Assembly (NCBI GenBank): GCA_965153455.1
Contig: OZ234497.1
Coordinates: forward strand, 13,130,302-13,194,301
DNA from: Sphagnum compactum
Lineage: Eukaryota > Bryophyta > Sphagnopsida > Sphagnales
Length of the DNA: 64,000 nt
Reading direction: 5' to 3'
This document shows, piece after piece, positions 1 through 10,609 of this stretch. The stretch's first letter is position 1, and the number at the start of each line of letters is the position of its first letter. The position numbers and the translations under genes are program-made. The notes beneath the pieces were generated by a model. That model made no database searches and was not told the origin of the DNA. It saw nothing but the letters and a program-made list of their open reading frames with translations.

Positions 1-840
1 TTTTTTGGTTGTTGTGCTTGTAGGTTCATTCATTCCCAATGCCCTTTTTCTTCTTTTGTAGTTTTATTTCTATTTATTGTGCCTTATCTTCAGCTTTTTT
101 TTCCTATTCCTTTGTTTTTCGACTTTTGTTTTTTCATGTTCCTACATTGCTGTTTAGCTTTTGTTCCTTTGTGTTACTATTTTGTTGTCTTTCGGTGCTT
201 GCTTTCCTTCACACTCTTGCTTCACATTTTAGCTCATCCTAATTTTATTTTTTCACCTCCCATTTCTAGTTTCTAGCTCTTGTTCCCTCACACTTTTGTT
301 TCTAGCTCTTGCATTTGCTCTTTCATGCTCCTAGGTCTCATTCCTGCATCTGTTCCTTCACACTCTTTCAAAAACAAAATTTCTTTTTTGCTCTTTGTTA
401 TTGCTTTTATTTTGTGCATTTTAAGTATTTGCTCTTGTTGTTTCTCACTCTTCCTTATTCTCCATGTTCGTTCCTTTGCATGTACCCTCCACTCTTATCT
501 TGCCTCCCTTTCTCACCTTTGTGTAGGTCTAGGAGCTTTTTGATTTTCGGTCATTGTTAAGCTTTGTGCTTAACTTTGAATATTAGCAAGTTTTATTCTT
601 CTTTGTTTTCTTTCTTTGTTCGTTCGTTCCTTTGCTTAGCTTATTTGATTTATTGTGTTTTTGGTAGTTAGTTTGTGTATGGCATGTGTTTTCTTAAATT
701 CTTTCTTTGGTTTGGTTTGTTTTTGTTTATAGTTTTGTTCATAGTTTTGTTCATTTATTTTTTTGTTGTTAATTTTTGTAAAATACATGTTGTTTTGTTT
801 GTTTTGGTTTCATTTCTTTTGTTTGTAAGTTGAGATGTAA
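1..840. other. T-rich low-complexity intergenic DNA
   Basis: Strong pyrimidine (T/C) bias with runs of T and recurring ttcctttg or ctcttg words. The short open frames here are Phe/Leu/Ser/Cys-rich and overlap in several frames, as expected when T-rich DNA lacks stop codons. No gene is supported. Confidence 0.6.
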
Positions 841-1277
841 GTGGGGTGGTGTGTTCACAATAATAGGAGCCACAAGATGTGTAGCTAGTTTTTAGTTTTT
901 CATGTTTTTTTCAAGAATTATATTAATGTTGCAAGTTTTTAATTTTTTACATGATAATGTTTTTAATTTATTATGGAAACATGTGCTGTAATTTGAAATG
1001 AAATTATGAAGATAAAATATTCAAAAGCACTCATTAAATATTATAATCACTTTTATTTTTAGCGAATTTTTTTAAACATGACATATTTTGGGGAAGTTTC
1101 TTTAACAATTATTTACATAATAATATATTGTAACATTTTATTACATCATATTTGATTTTTTTTTCAACTTTCAAACAAAAGCTTCTTAAAATATTTTAAG
1201 AATATTTTGGGATAAGTAGTCACCTACGTGAGTAGGGTTGGCTCCTATTAGCATGGAAACACCTGTGGGAAATGTAT

Positions 1278-1293
1278 AATAATATATATATAC

Positions 1294-1324
<31 letters not shown>

Positions 1325-1342
1325 GTGTGTGTGTGTGTGTGT
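1278..1342. repeat. Compound microsatellite (TA)n-(CATA)n-(TA)n-(GT)n
   Basis: Consecutive blocks of TA, CATA, TA again and then about nine GT units are read directly from the sequence. A simple sequence repeat with no coding meaning. Confidence 0.9.
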
Positions 1343-1802
1343 CTTGGGTGCAAGATTTGTAATTATAACATTTGAATCATTTTGCATAACTTTGCATTTG
1401 ACTTTCATTACATTTGCACATAGTTTCTTATTTTAAAGAGGTAAGAATGCAACGATTGACTTTTAACTTTTCTTCTTTAAGTGTTTCTAAATGCTTAAAT
1501 TATTTTCTCTTACAATTTAAATAAATTGTTTGTGAGAAAAAATAAAACTTGTTAAAACTTACACTTTTTTGGGTTTCTACAATCTTCATTAGATAATATT
1601 GTCTTGTGAAAAATGTAACAATCAAGTGAAAATGAAAATAAAGTAATGGAGAATGAAACATGAACAATTTGTAAGAATTAAACTATAATGGAAGAAACAA
1701 CAATGGAGGAAAGGTTTGAAAATGATTTTAATTTATAAACATAAACAAATAAAATACTAGAAAATGAAAAGAACATAATTATTGTAAATCTTCAAAAAAT
1801 TA

Positions 1803-2001
1803 GGGCTAGTGGTTAATTAATAGGTAGTAGGTGGTAGGTACATTGGAGGTGGTGGTGGTTATTATGTAGGTAGAAGGTGCATGGTGGTTTAGTAAGTAGG
1901 TACGTGGTGGTTAATTTGTAGGTAGTACCTCCTTGCTCACCTATCTATTACATAGGTAGGTCCTACTTATTTATTACTTGTGTATGTACTTATCTACTAC
2001 C
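1803..2001. repeat. GGTAGG/GGTGG-rich low-complexity tract with loose inverted symmetry
   Basis: Many diverged GGTAGT, GGTAGG and GGTGGT units run to about 1928, followed by their complements (CCTACTT, ATCTACTACC) to 2001. The strand could fold back on itself but pairing is imperfect. No termini or target duplication were found. Confidence 0.45.
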
Positions 2002-3629
2002 AACTTGCATACCTTCATTTCATTATTTTATTTATTTTCATTATTACGTTGAATTTTTAATGCATTTAATGATGTAATGATTACAATATTCATTTGGAAA
2101 AATTGTAATTTTATAACACATTACATTTGGCAAAATGTGTCAATAAATAATGTGAATGTTCAAAATTGTAATATTTTAATGTCAATGTTACAATTATAAT
2201 TTTCTACAATGAGAAAAATTTACACTTGAAAATTTGTCATCCATTTCACATAGGTTTAATCTTGTAAGTAGATTTGGTTTAGCAATGATTTTATTTCAAC
2301 TTTAAAGACATGACATTGATTTAAAATATTTATTTCAAAAATTTCAATGTAATGTCTCTAATGATTAATCATAATATACTAAACATATAATCTACTATAA
2401 TTGAAATTAATTTCATTTCACATGTGAAGTACATAATTATTATGACTTGATTAGAAAATTTCATAGTTTTTTACCCATAATTATTTTTTAATTAAAAAAT
2501 TAGAGACATGTTAGGAATATGATTTAGACACAATAGCCATACATGGTGACACATCATTATTTCTATCATTTCCTTGTGATTGATGTTAGTCACAAAATTA
2601 ACACTACGATTTCCACGTAAATCTATCAAGGTCCACATGGTGATAACAACGTCCATTTTGATTGAATTGTTTTTGCACTTAGTCAAATCACACATTGCTA
2701 TTTTTGGGTTAGTCAAAACAGACAAAGTTAGTTAACATATTAGTCAAGTTGAAATGATTTTACAATCATCTTAATCATGATAGAGGGTGAAAAAAACATG
2801 TTTTTCTTGTAATGAAGGTTTCAAATATGTTTCTATTATGTTTACATAAGTAAAGTTGCAAAGTGTGTAATATGATAAAAAAAGTCTAGCCAAGGTAGAA
2901 ATGAGTGGAATAGAACTTGTGTTTATCTTGGTCTCTCTGTCTAAGAAAACTAAATACTCTAGTTAAGACAAGAATTAATTTTTTTTCAAAAAAAAAGAAC
3001 CAAGTCAATTCTTAAAATTTACACAAAGAACCATAATTGGTGGTTTTCACAAAATAGTGAGATGTTCCCAACATTGGTAACCACATTAATAGTTTTCAGT
3101 TTCATTATGAATTATTATGTTCCCAAATTGCCAAGATTTATTATGACACCGAAAATATGGATTCCTACTCGGAAAGAAAGTACAAATCTTGAGCACCTTC
3201 CAATATCACAGAAACATATTGCACTTGAAATCTATGTCAATATAACCCAATGCATGATATATATTATGTCATTATTAATTCATAAATAATCTAAGTCCAT
3301 GAATTAAAACCCTTGGTTGACACCTTCACTATGGAACCTAGTGAGAACCCATCACGAAGTTGATTGCCAATTACATAGAGAGAGATATATATCAAATCCT
3401 TTTCTCTAAGAGCAAATAAAAAATTTGTTTTGGATTTTTAGTTGCAAATCCTTCCATATTGTTTATAATGATCCATTGCATTAGCCATGTGGACTAGTCA
3501 TGTTGGGCACATTGGGATGTGAACTCAAAGTTAAGCATGCTAAATTGACAATAGTAGACTTGTCTACAATTGTTTATATAATAAATATGGAGAGAACATT
3601 TTTTTTTTTGCGTTGAATCAATTTTACAA
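2002..3629. other. AT-rich intergenic DNA, no gene seen
   Basis: No open frame has a recognisable domain, codon structure or splice signals. Reading frames here (longest about 77 codons) look random. Confidence 0.5.
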
Positions 3630-4146
3630 TAAAGTTATCTACAAAGTCAGGTGATTAGGAGTGAAAACGGCTAGTTTCAGCAGAATAGGGTATGAAATGC
3701 TTAACTGGGAAATGAAAATGTACAAAACAAAGTATCTGCGACCTGAACTAGTTTTTGCACCAATTTTGGTGGGAAATTGAGTTTCGTCCCCTCTTTACTG
3801 AGCACCTCCACTAGTTTAGAACTGTTGATCACCAATTGCTACCTTATCACCAATCAGTCCTTTATTTCTTTATCATCTATGCTTCATTTTGAATGATTTA
3901 AAATGTTATGGGAGCTTTATCTCAAGCTCTAGAAGTCATCCTCGAAGTGTAAACGAAATGGAGTAATGAACAAATAGCAAGAAGAAAAATAAGCTTTTCA
4001 ACTCACAAAATGTGTTTTTTTTTTCTCTTTATTATTTTCAAAGCTTCTAACTTTTTCATTTTTTATTCATTTTAAATTGTTTACTGTTTACTGTTCACAA
4101 TTTTACGTCCGTTTGGGACCAGAGAATCCATTAGATGAAAGGTAGA

Positions 4147-6774
4147 TCATGGAGCACAGATTGTCCTCTGGTACTGGCAGCATGCCATAAACTTGGCCAG
4201 GGCGACCGTGTTCGTAGTCTGCATGAGCTCAGCAAGAGTGCTACTATGGGTGAGGGGCAGGGTTGAACAAAAGCGTTCCTTAACTTTCTGTGTATTTGGA
4301 CAAACAAGAAGCAAATGCTCTTCATCTTCAACCTTCCCCAAATCGTAGCCTCGACAAAGCCTCTCTGCGTATGGCACGCCCTTCCACGCACCTAGCACTA
4401 CCTCAAGCTGCGTGTTACCACACCGAAACCGGGCTAGAGTTTTCCGTAGCTGAACGCAGCTAATGTTACACAAGTAGCTTTCGCTCTTGTACAACATACC
4501 TTTGAAGCGCAAGTATTTTGTCTACACGCTGGTCCCGATCTTGCGATCGGTAAAGAGATTTTCAATGTAAGCCAGTTGTATATTATCCTTCACCCTTTTT
4601 ACACTCAATATTGTGTGGGGAAAACCTGGAGGGGGTGGGGCCCCAACCTCCTAGTTGATCGGGCCTCCTATTGTAGATCTAGCACCAACCGGTTGCACTA
4701 GTTGTAGCGCGGCTAGCTTAGCCATCTGAACTCCCACCCATACGTTGTGCGCATTGCACCAAAGTACTTGGCTCTCCGCCCAACCTCTCACCCCTACTAG
4801 ACGGGTTGGATGTATGTGCGTTGTCGCTGGAGCCGTACCCAGCGGTGGTTGAGCAGTCTTCGCCTGGAGCACACGGGTCGTTGTAGGCTTAGGCGCCGTT
4901 TCCAACAACAGTTGAATTGGAGGCAGAAAACCTGCCACCTCCTGGGGCTGATTCTTAAATAGCCATTTTTCCACGGATCTAGCCCAACAGTTCTTTATCG
5001 CAGGAAGCATAGCAAGCTAGGCTTCCCATGCCTTACCCAAGATGCGGTCTTTAGTGACCGTGCTCACACGGTTATAGTACAATAGCGTTTGTCCCCATGC
5101 AAAGTGTTCAAAGGGGAATTTGCCAAATTCTGCCAGCACGATGGACGTGCTAGTTGTTTTTCGCACCCCGAGCAAGGACTTGACAAACCCTCAGTACACT
5201 ACTTCAATAGCCTCTATTTTTTTGGAATCCACCCAAACCTCACAAGCATAGTTTGCTGTGGAACACACTAACGTGTTGAAGAGGTCACAACATAACTGGA
5301 GGTCCATAGTATGTAGCTTTGCACAACGGCGGTTCAATGCGAACAGCGAGCGCCTATTGGCAGCTACTAGATGTTCCACTGCATTCTCCAGGTTCGGGGT
5401 GGTCTCGAGCAGGATCCCTAGGTATTTGAAGGTTTACACACGCTCAATAGCATCACCTTCAAACACAAGCTTTTGGCATGGGTCAACAGAGTTGAACACC
5501 ATGCTTTTTTTTTTTCACATTCACTATAAGTCCACGTTCAGCACAGAACTGCTAGAGCGCGTCTAACTGTTATTGCAGTCCCACCTCTGACTCTGATGTC
5601 AGAGCAAGGTCATCTGCTAAAAACAACAGCCATACGTGTACGTTTGCTAGGGTCGATGCATCGCATTCTTTGCCGTCCAAGCGCCTTTCTAGGGCATCCA
5701 AATATAGCCCAAACAGTAGGGGGCTGAGAGGGCAACCTTGCTTCACACCTTGTTGGCACCTGAAGCTGGAGGTGACACCTTCGCTTGGATGGTTGATGTG
5801 TAGGGTATCCTTGGTATACATCGCCTGTAGGCATCATAAGAAACATCCCTCCACCCTGAGGCTAGCCAACACCTGCCACAGCACTTCATGCGACATAGTA
5901 TCAAACGCCTTTTTGAAGTCCACAAAGCAACAATAGAGTGGTTTTTTTTTGCCTTGTTCTGTTCTATCAGAGTTCGTAGTATGAAGAGTTGGTCAGTAAT
6001 GCGGTAATCTTTGCGAAATCCAGCTTGACCCTTGGCACGCAGCCCATGTTGTTCAGCCCACTCGCTCAGCCTTTTGTCAAGGATCATAGCGAACAACTTT
6101 GCTAAGGGAGGCCCAATAGGTTATCCCCCTGTAGTTGTCAAATTCGGAGGCATCGCCCCCTTTAAAGAGCGCGTGGACCACCCCAGTGGAAAGGGCTTCT
6201 GGAAAGCCTTCCGCCAGAAAGTAGTGGAACGTTGTCAAGAGTGGCATGTGTAACAGCTCTCCCGCATCCAAAATGAACTTAGCTTTCATACCATCCAAAC
6301 CAGCAGCCTTATTCCTTTGTAGCTTTTTCAGCGCCTGAAGTAGCTCAGCAATTGTGATATCTGTGTTTAGGGTGTGGTCCAGGAGCTCTCGGCCCCAGCC
6401 GCGAACACTGGCGTCGCGATTCTGTCGCTTAGCCACAACATTTGGTTGTTGAGTTTCGGCGAACTTAGGCGCATGTAATAATTCACAAAGGTCATTAGCG
6501 TCAATGGTATTTGGTAACGTTACAGTACGCGCATTGAAATACCCTCCCCATAATACTATGCCCCCTAGAGTTTGAACTTTAGCAATATTTGTTGCCAAGT
6601 TTTGGAATAAGGATTCGCTCTTGTGTTTAGAGCCAACAGGGGCAGCATACACCACGCAGACATACAAGTTAGGGGTAGCACCCATGTTGACCCGTAGCCA
6701 TAGATAAAAATCGTGGCTTCCTTCCTTTCACTGTGACAGGTTTGGGCTGAGGTGGCTGCGAAAGTAAGTAGCAA
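4147..6774 (-). pseudogene. LINE ORF2 remnant (endonuclease + reverse transcriptase)
   Basis: Broken into at least six frames. 6774-6380 holds part of an APE-type endonuclease with a GGxFNAR-like motif whose Asp is Tyr (GGYFNART). It joins directly to the start of the reverse transcriptase (NKAAGLDGMKA and FKGGDASEFDNYRGIT), so the C-terminal endonuclease half, including any SDH motif, is missing. 6096-5743 and 5821-5570 carry GQAGFRKDYR, GVKQGCPLSPLLFGLYLD and the catalytic box LADD (ADD at 5609-5617; most relatives have FADD). Later parts are 5379-5191, 5010-4651 and 4512-4147, the last with a EDEEHLLLVCP zinc-finger-like tail. The family would encode target-primed reverse transcription; this copy cannot. 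Confidence 0.9.
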
Positions 6775-7014
6775 CCCCCCCGTTATGTTTTATCGCTTTT
6801 GTTCTTCCCGGTTGCATAGTGCACGCTATCGCAAGTGAGTCAAACCCTTAAACGTGTGGCAAATGTTGGCCTGGGAAGGTCGAGGTTTCGATTAATAAGA
6901 CAAGCTTAACATCCTGAAATAACTTTAATATTTGCACCCCGTTTCCAGTTTATTTACACCACCCCTGTGCATGTTCCATAATACCATGCATAGGTCTTTC
7001 TGGTCCCCGTGGCC

Positions 7015-7881
7015 TTAAATAGAAGAGGGTGGGCAAATTCGAGTGCTGTTGATGAAGAGTTCGGCTGCGGGCCAAAAGACGTGTTTGCCTGCCGCCTTGG
7101 CCTCCTTGAACAGCGGCCATAACTGCGACTTGAGCGCCTGTTACGCGGGCGTGAGGTCCTTGTCTAGGCCTAGCTTGGTCCTCACCAAGCTTTTGCGCCT
7201 TCGTAGCGCGGCTTGGCGATCTTCGCTCGTTGCGAATTTGAGTAGCATAGCAGCAGGGGGCGCGCCCACCGCCGAGGTGGAGGTTCGCACGATCGCAGGT
7301 TGCTGTCGTGTGGTGGCGACGACCTTGGCGCGTAGCCTCATTTGCCCTTGCAACAGTTCTGTGTTGAGCTGTTGCACCAGCTCCTTTTCGGTCTCGCCCT
7401 CCTTGGCCTCAAAACCGGTGAGGCGTAAGTTGAGCTTGCGCTCCTCCTGTTTGGGTGCGTCGGCCAGGGTCTCCACAGCCCGGTTGACCACCTGGCGCAT
7501 GTTCTTGGCCGTCATTGTGGTCCACTTGGGCTCTTCCGCAGAAGCAGCCTTGGCTGTGATAGCCGCGACCGCTTCGCGCTCCATCAGTTGGTTGACCGCA
7601 AGGTTGCCAGCGGCCGCGAGAGATGCAATGTTCTCAATGGCCGCCTTCATCTTGGACAACCGCACGTCAACAGGTGAGCTGTTGGTCTTGAGGCCCATGA
7701 CTAGCGAGTGTTCGGCTAGGGCTGCCTGGTAGACCGCCAGGGGTGCATTGTCTGAAATATTGAGCCCGACGTTGTTGCAGTACGTCTTGGCAGTGTCCTT
7801 CTTCAGCGTGAAAATGTCTGATGCTACATTGAAAGGACCTAGCATCGGTTTAGGAGCAATGTTCCGACAACCCTTAAACAA
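7015..7881 (-). pseudogene. LINE ORF1-like frame with one internal stop
   Basis: An open minus-strand frame of 246 codons ends at TAA (7141-7143). The same frame continues after it to 7015 with a Trp- and Ala-rich tail (LWPLFKEAKAAGK). The TAA sits where a Gln codon is likely (LTPA-stop-QALKS), consistent with C-to-T decay. The 7881 codon is TTG, so the first usable ATG is at 7845. The protein is Ala/Lys/Glu/Gln-rich and looks helical, as expected for a nucleic-acid-binding ORF1 chaperone, but no zinc knuckle is visible. Assignment rests mainly on its position upstream of ORF2. Confidence 0.75.
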
Positions 7882-8377
7882 TTTAAATGACCAGCACTTT
7901 CAGATTTGTAAATCATCCATGAACTCTAATAGCAACATAGCAACATACAAAGAAGTTTTTGGGTGGTTGGGAACTGGCTTTGTAGTGTTGATGGTTTGTT
8001 TTTTTGAGTTTTTGACTCCTCTACTTTGGGGGGTCGTAACTTTCTCAATTTTAATCCATTTTTGACAATTTTTAGTGTGCCAGATGTGTCAACAGAAAAA
8101 AGTTAAGTTTTGTTTGAACACCAGAAACATCGGACCCTTCCCCTTGAATTCGGCCTGCCCTGACTGTTTAAGTGAGCACTCATGGGCTGTCCTACCCTAC
8201 TGCAACATATATTGTCATTGCTCCTATTTGTACAACTATTATAAATTTCTCGAACCTTGTGCATTAAATGCTGAATTTCAGCATTTCATACTGAGATTTA
8301 ATAAAATTTCCCTACTTTGCAGATACCACTGAAAGACAGGAGAGGGGTGAAAGAGAGGGTGACTTTAAGGATAACTT

Positions 8378-8690
8378 TAAAATATGAACCCACATTGGCA
8401 TTACAAGCATTGAAAATCCATTAGACTACAAATTTGGACTAGTCACTGCTATACATATACTTCATTCAGCAAAAGGAAAAAAAATTAGTGTTCATACTGC
8501 ACAGGGACAGATGGAAGCATGTTACCTATAGTAAACAAGCAGCTCAGTGTGAAATGGGTCTTGACTTTTATTGCAAGTTGAAGCAAAATCAGGAGATGAC
8601 AAAAATTGCTTTTGTTTCTTTTCAAAAAATTTGAAAATTTCCACCAAAAGTTCACCCTAATAATTTTACCCTAAAATCTTTACATGGATG
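8378..8690. other. AT-rich spacer, nothing recognised
   Basis: Lies between the right end of the split TIR element and a tandem-repeat block. No gene, RNA or repeat unit was seen. Confidence 0.4.
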
Positions 8691-9085
8691 CAAAACTATC
8701 TTCCTTTTGGGCCTAAGCCAATAAAGACTGATGCAAAAGAAGCCCTAAACTTCCTTTTTGCCCTAGGTGAAAGACATGCTGCAAACTGACTTCCCTGTGG
8801 GCCTAAGCAAATCAAAGACTGATGCAAAAGAAACATAGTTCCATTTTGCAGTAGATAAAAAAGACAAAAAACAGAAAAAGAAAAATGATGCAAACTATCT
8901 TTAAGCCAATAAAGACTGATGCAAAAGAAACATACTTCCTTTTTGCCCCAGACAAAAGACAAAAAGAAAATAAAAAATGATGCAAACTATCACCCCTTTG
9001 GGTCTAAGCAAATAAAGACTGCTGCTAAAAGAAACATAGTTTCCTTTTTGCCCTAGATAAAAAGACAAAATCCAAAAGAAAAATT
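8691..9085. repeat. Tandem repeat, four diverged units of about 91-109 bp
   Basis: Units begin at CAAA(A)CT near 8691, 8782, 8891 and 8983. Each contains GGGCCTAAGC-like, AATAAAGACTGATGC and AAAGAAACATA blocks. The units differ by indels. Apparent minus-strand frames across it (8696-9158) only reflect the repeat and contain a recurring LGPKG/LGQKG motif. Confidence 0.8.
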
Positions 9086-9198
9086 TATGTTTGAAAAGAA
9101 AAACCCATATTTGTGGTCCTGCAATCTGGTAAAATTTTGTGGCTCCTTTCTTTTTCACCCCAGCCTCAAGTTATATGACAGAACCAGGGTTGCCAGCC

Positions 9199-9221
9199 GG
9201 GTTTAGGGTTTAGGGTTTAGG
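9199..9221 (+). repeat. Interstitial telomere-like repeat, TTTAGGG x3
   Basis: Three uninterrupted plant-type TTTAGGG units lie within unrelated DNA. They match the canonical plant telomere sequence and indicate an internal telomeric scar rather than a chromosome end. Confidence 0.85.
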
Positions 9222-9400
9222 TCTTGAAATGAGGTCCTATCCGGGCATGCTGGTAAAACTTTTTGGATCGGAATGGGCATTCTGGTTCAAGGGCAACTTA
9301 GTTTGGCTCAAATCATGATATGAGAACGGCGACCAAGAACAATGGGCTAATTGTGAGGAATGGTGTGGATGGGAATCGAGCATGATGGGAATGATGAGCG

Positions 9401-9670
9401 AATGGCGGCAAATGGCGGGCTCATGACTGAAAATGATGATGGGCGAATGGCGGCAAATGGTGGGCTCATGACTGAAAATGATGATGGGCAAATGGTGGCG
9501 AATGGTGGGCTCGTGACGGAAAATGATGATGGGCAAATGGCGATGAATGGTGGGCTCGTGATGGAAAATGATGATGGGCAAATGGCGATGAATGGTGGGC
9601 TCATGACTGAAAATGATGATGGGCAAATGGTGATGAATGGTGGGCTCATGATGGAAAATGACCTGATGCA
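9401..9670. repeat. 45-bp minisatellite, six units
   Basis: Units start at 9401, 9446, 9491, 9536, 9581 and 9626, exactly 45 bp apart, each beginning AATGG and containing ATGATGATGGG-like text. Because 45 is a multiple of three, both strands stay open: the plus strand encodes a 15-residue MAANGGLMTENDDGR-like unit and the minus strand a Pro/Ser/His unit. Downstream (9690-9850) the array decays into GGGCTAATGGTGG-like fragments. I regard it as non-coding. Confidence 0.9.
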
Positions 9671-10116
9671 TTATACGAATTGATGGGTTGCCAACGGGGA
9701 ATAGCCAACTAATGGTGGGTTGATGATGGGGAATGCTAAAAGAATGATGGGCTAATGGTGGACGATGGTGACAATGGCGGGCTAATGGTGGAGGACGGTG
9801 ACAAATGACGGGCTAATGATAGGGATTGATAAGGGACGACAAGGGCCAAACAACGACTAGCAAAGGGGCATGATGGGGGTGGACAAGAAACTTCCATTTA
9901 ATTTATAATTAAATTTTATTGTATTTTTTCTAGGTCGTCGATGGACAAGCATTAGGGGATGACGGGGATGCCATGAGGGACAATAGGGGTATTGAGGTGG
10001 ATGCCATGGCCATTTGAACCAGCCCCCTAGAGGTTCTTGAATTTGAAAAAAATGTGTTAGGATGAGAATCACATGATTTTAAAATGGGAAGAACCCCGGG
10101 CTTGAACCCGCACCTG

Positions 10117-10170
10117 AAGAACCTCCAATTCTTTTTGAAAAATCAAAACCGGGGCACACCGGAGGTTCTC
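10117..10170. repeat. Short inverted repeat (hairpin potential)
   Basis: AAGAACCTCC at 10117-10126 can pair with GGAGGTTCTC at 10161-10170 (nine of ten). A further related GAGGTTCTT lies near 10030. Function is unknown; it may be an end of a degraded element. Confidence 0.4.
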
Positions 10171-10593
10171 TTAAAAATGAAGAACCGCACAACACTGGTA
10201 GACACCACCAACCCAAAAAAATAAATAAATGTATGGCAACAAATGGGTGAGTGAGTGAGATGACGGAGTGAAAATTGAGGGCTGCTGGGTGGATGCCACA
10301 GGTGCCAAGTAGGATGCCAGGTGTAATGGGACAAGGTAAGTTTGGACTTCAAACCTGCCACCTGGCTGGAAAGGATTAGATTTTAGGTGAAGAGAAATAA
10401 GGATTTTTATTTTTAAAAAATCCTTTTTGGATGGATGTACCCAAACTGAGGGACCCACTTAAGGTGCATTCACACTTGTGGCATTCACACTTTGTGGCAT
10501 TGCTTGGGTGTTTTTCATTTTAGGTACCATCATCGTTGCCCTCTTTGTAGTCATGGTCTTATTTCATCATTGCCTTCTTTTGTGCTTTAGGTA

Positions 10594-10609
10594 CTAAACC
10601 CTAAACCCT
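10594..10609 (-). repeat. Interstitial telomere-like repeat, CCCTAAA x2
   Basis: CTAAACCCTAAACCCT read on the plus strand, opposite in orientation to the stretch at 9199-9221. Confidence 0.7.

Larger units (their letters stand above)
3814..8196 (-). mobile_element. Decayed non-LTR retrotransposon (LINE)
   Basis: The minus strand carries, in 5' to 3' order, an ORF1-like frame (7881-7015), an endonuclease fragment (about 6774-6380), reverse transcriptase fragments (about 6370-5191) and a C-terminal Cys/His-containing region (4512-4147). Limits are set by where homology to the intact small element at 18378-18737 stops and restarts. Roughly 330 bp on each side of the coding part would then be UTR. 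The 3' side is A-rich on the minus strand, with a run near 4016. Frameshifts, stops and an internal deletion make it non-functional. The sequence is clearly GC-richer than its surroundings. Confidence 0.9.
3632..8377. mobile_element. TIR DNA element (MITE-like) split by a LINE insertion
   Basis: The left part (3632-3813) and right part (8197-8377) match the two halves of one uninterrupted element at 18378-18737. The ends are inverted repeats: left AAGTTATC(tac)AAAGTCA at 3632, right TGACTTT(aag)GATAACTT ending at 8377. TA flanks both ends (3630-3631 and 8378-8379), as for TA-target elements of the Tc1/mariner or Stowaway type. No transposase is present, so it would be non-autonomous. The 3814-8196 interior is a LINE that landed in it. 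The split is seen in the sequence; the superfamily is inferred. Confidence 0.72.

Noticed and set aside
39-560. Several overlapping open frames of 65-87 codons
   Set aside because: Phe/Leu/Ser/Cys-only composition caused by T-rich DNA. No domain, and several frames are open at once.
7043-7732. 229-codon plus-strand frame
   Set aside because: Antisense shadow of the GC-rich LINE ORF1. The minus-strand frame fits the LINE order.
9401-9670. Possible CRISPR-like array
   Set aside because: Contiguous repeats without unique spacers in a plant nuclear setting; a minisatellite.
10090-10115. tRNA-like GGCTTGAACCCGCACC text
   Set aside because: Only a T-loop-like fragment; no acceptor stem or A box at proper spacing.
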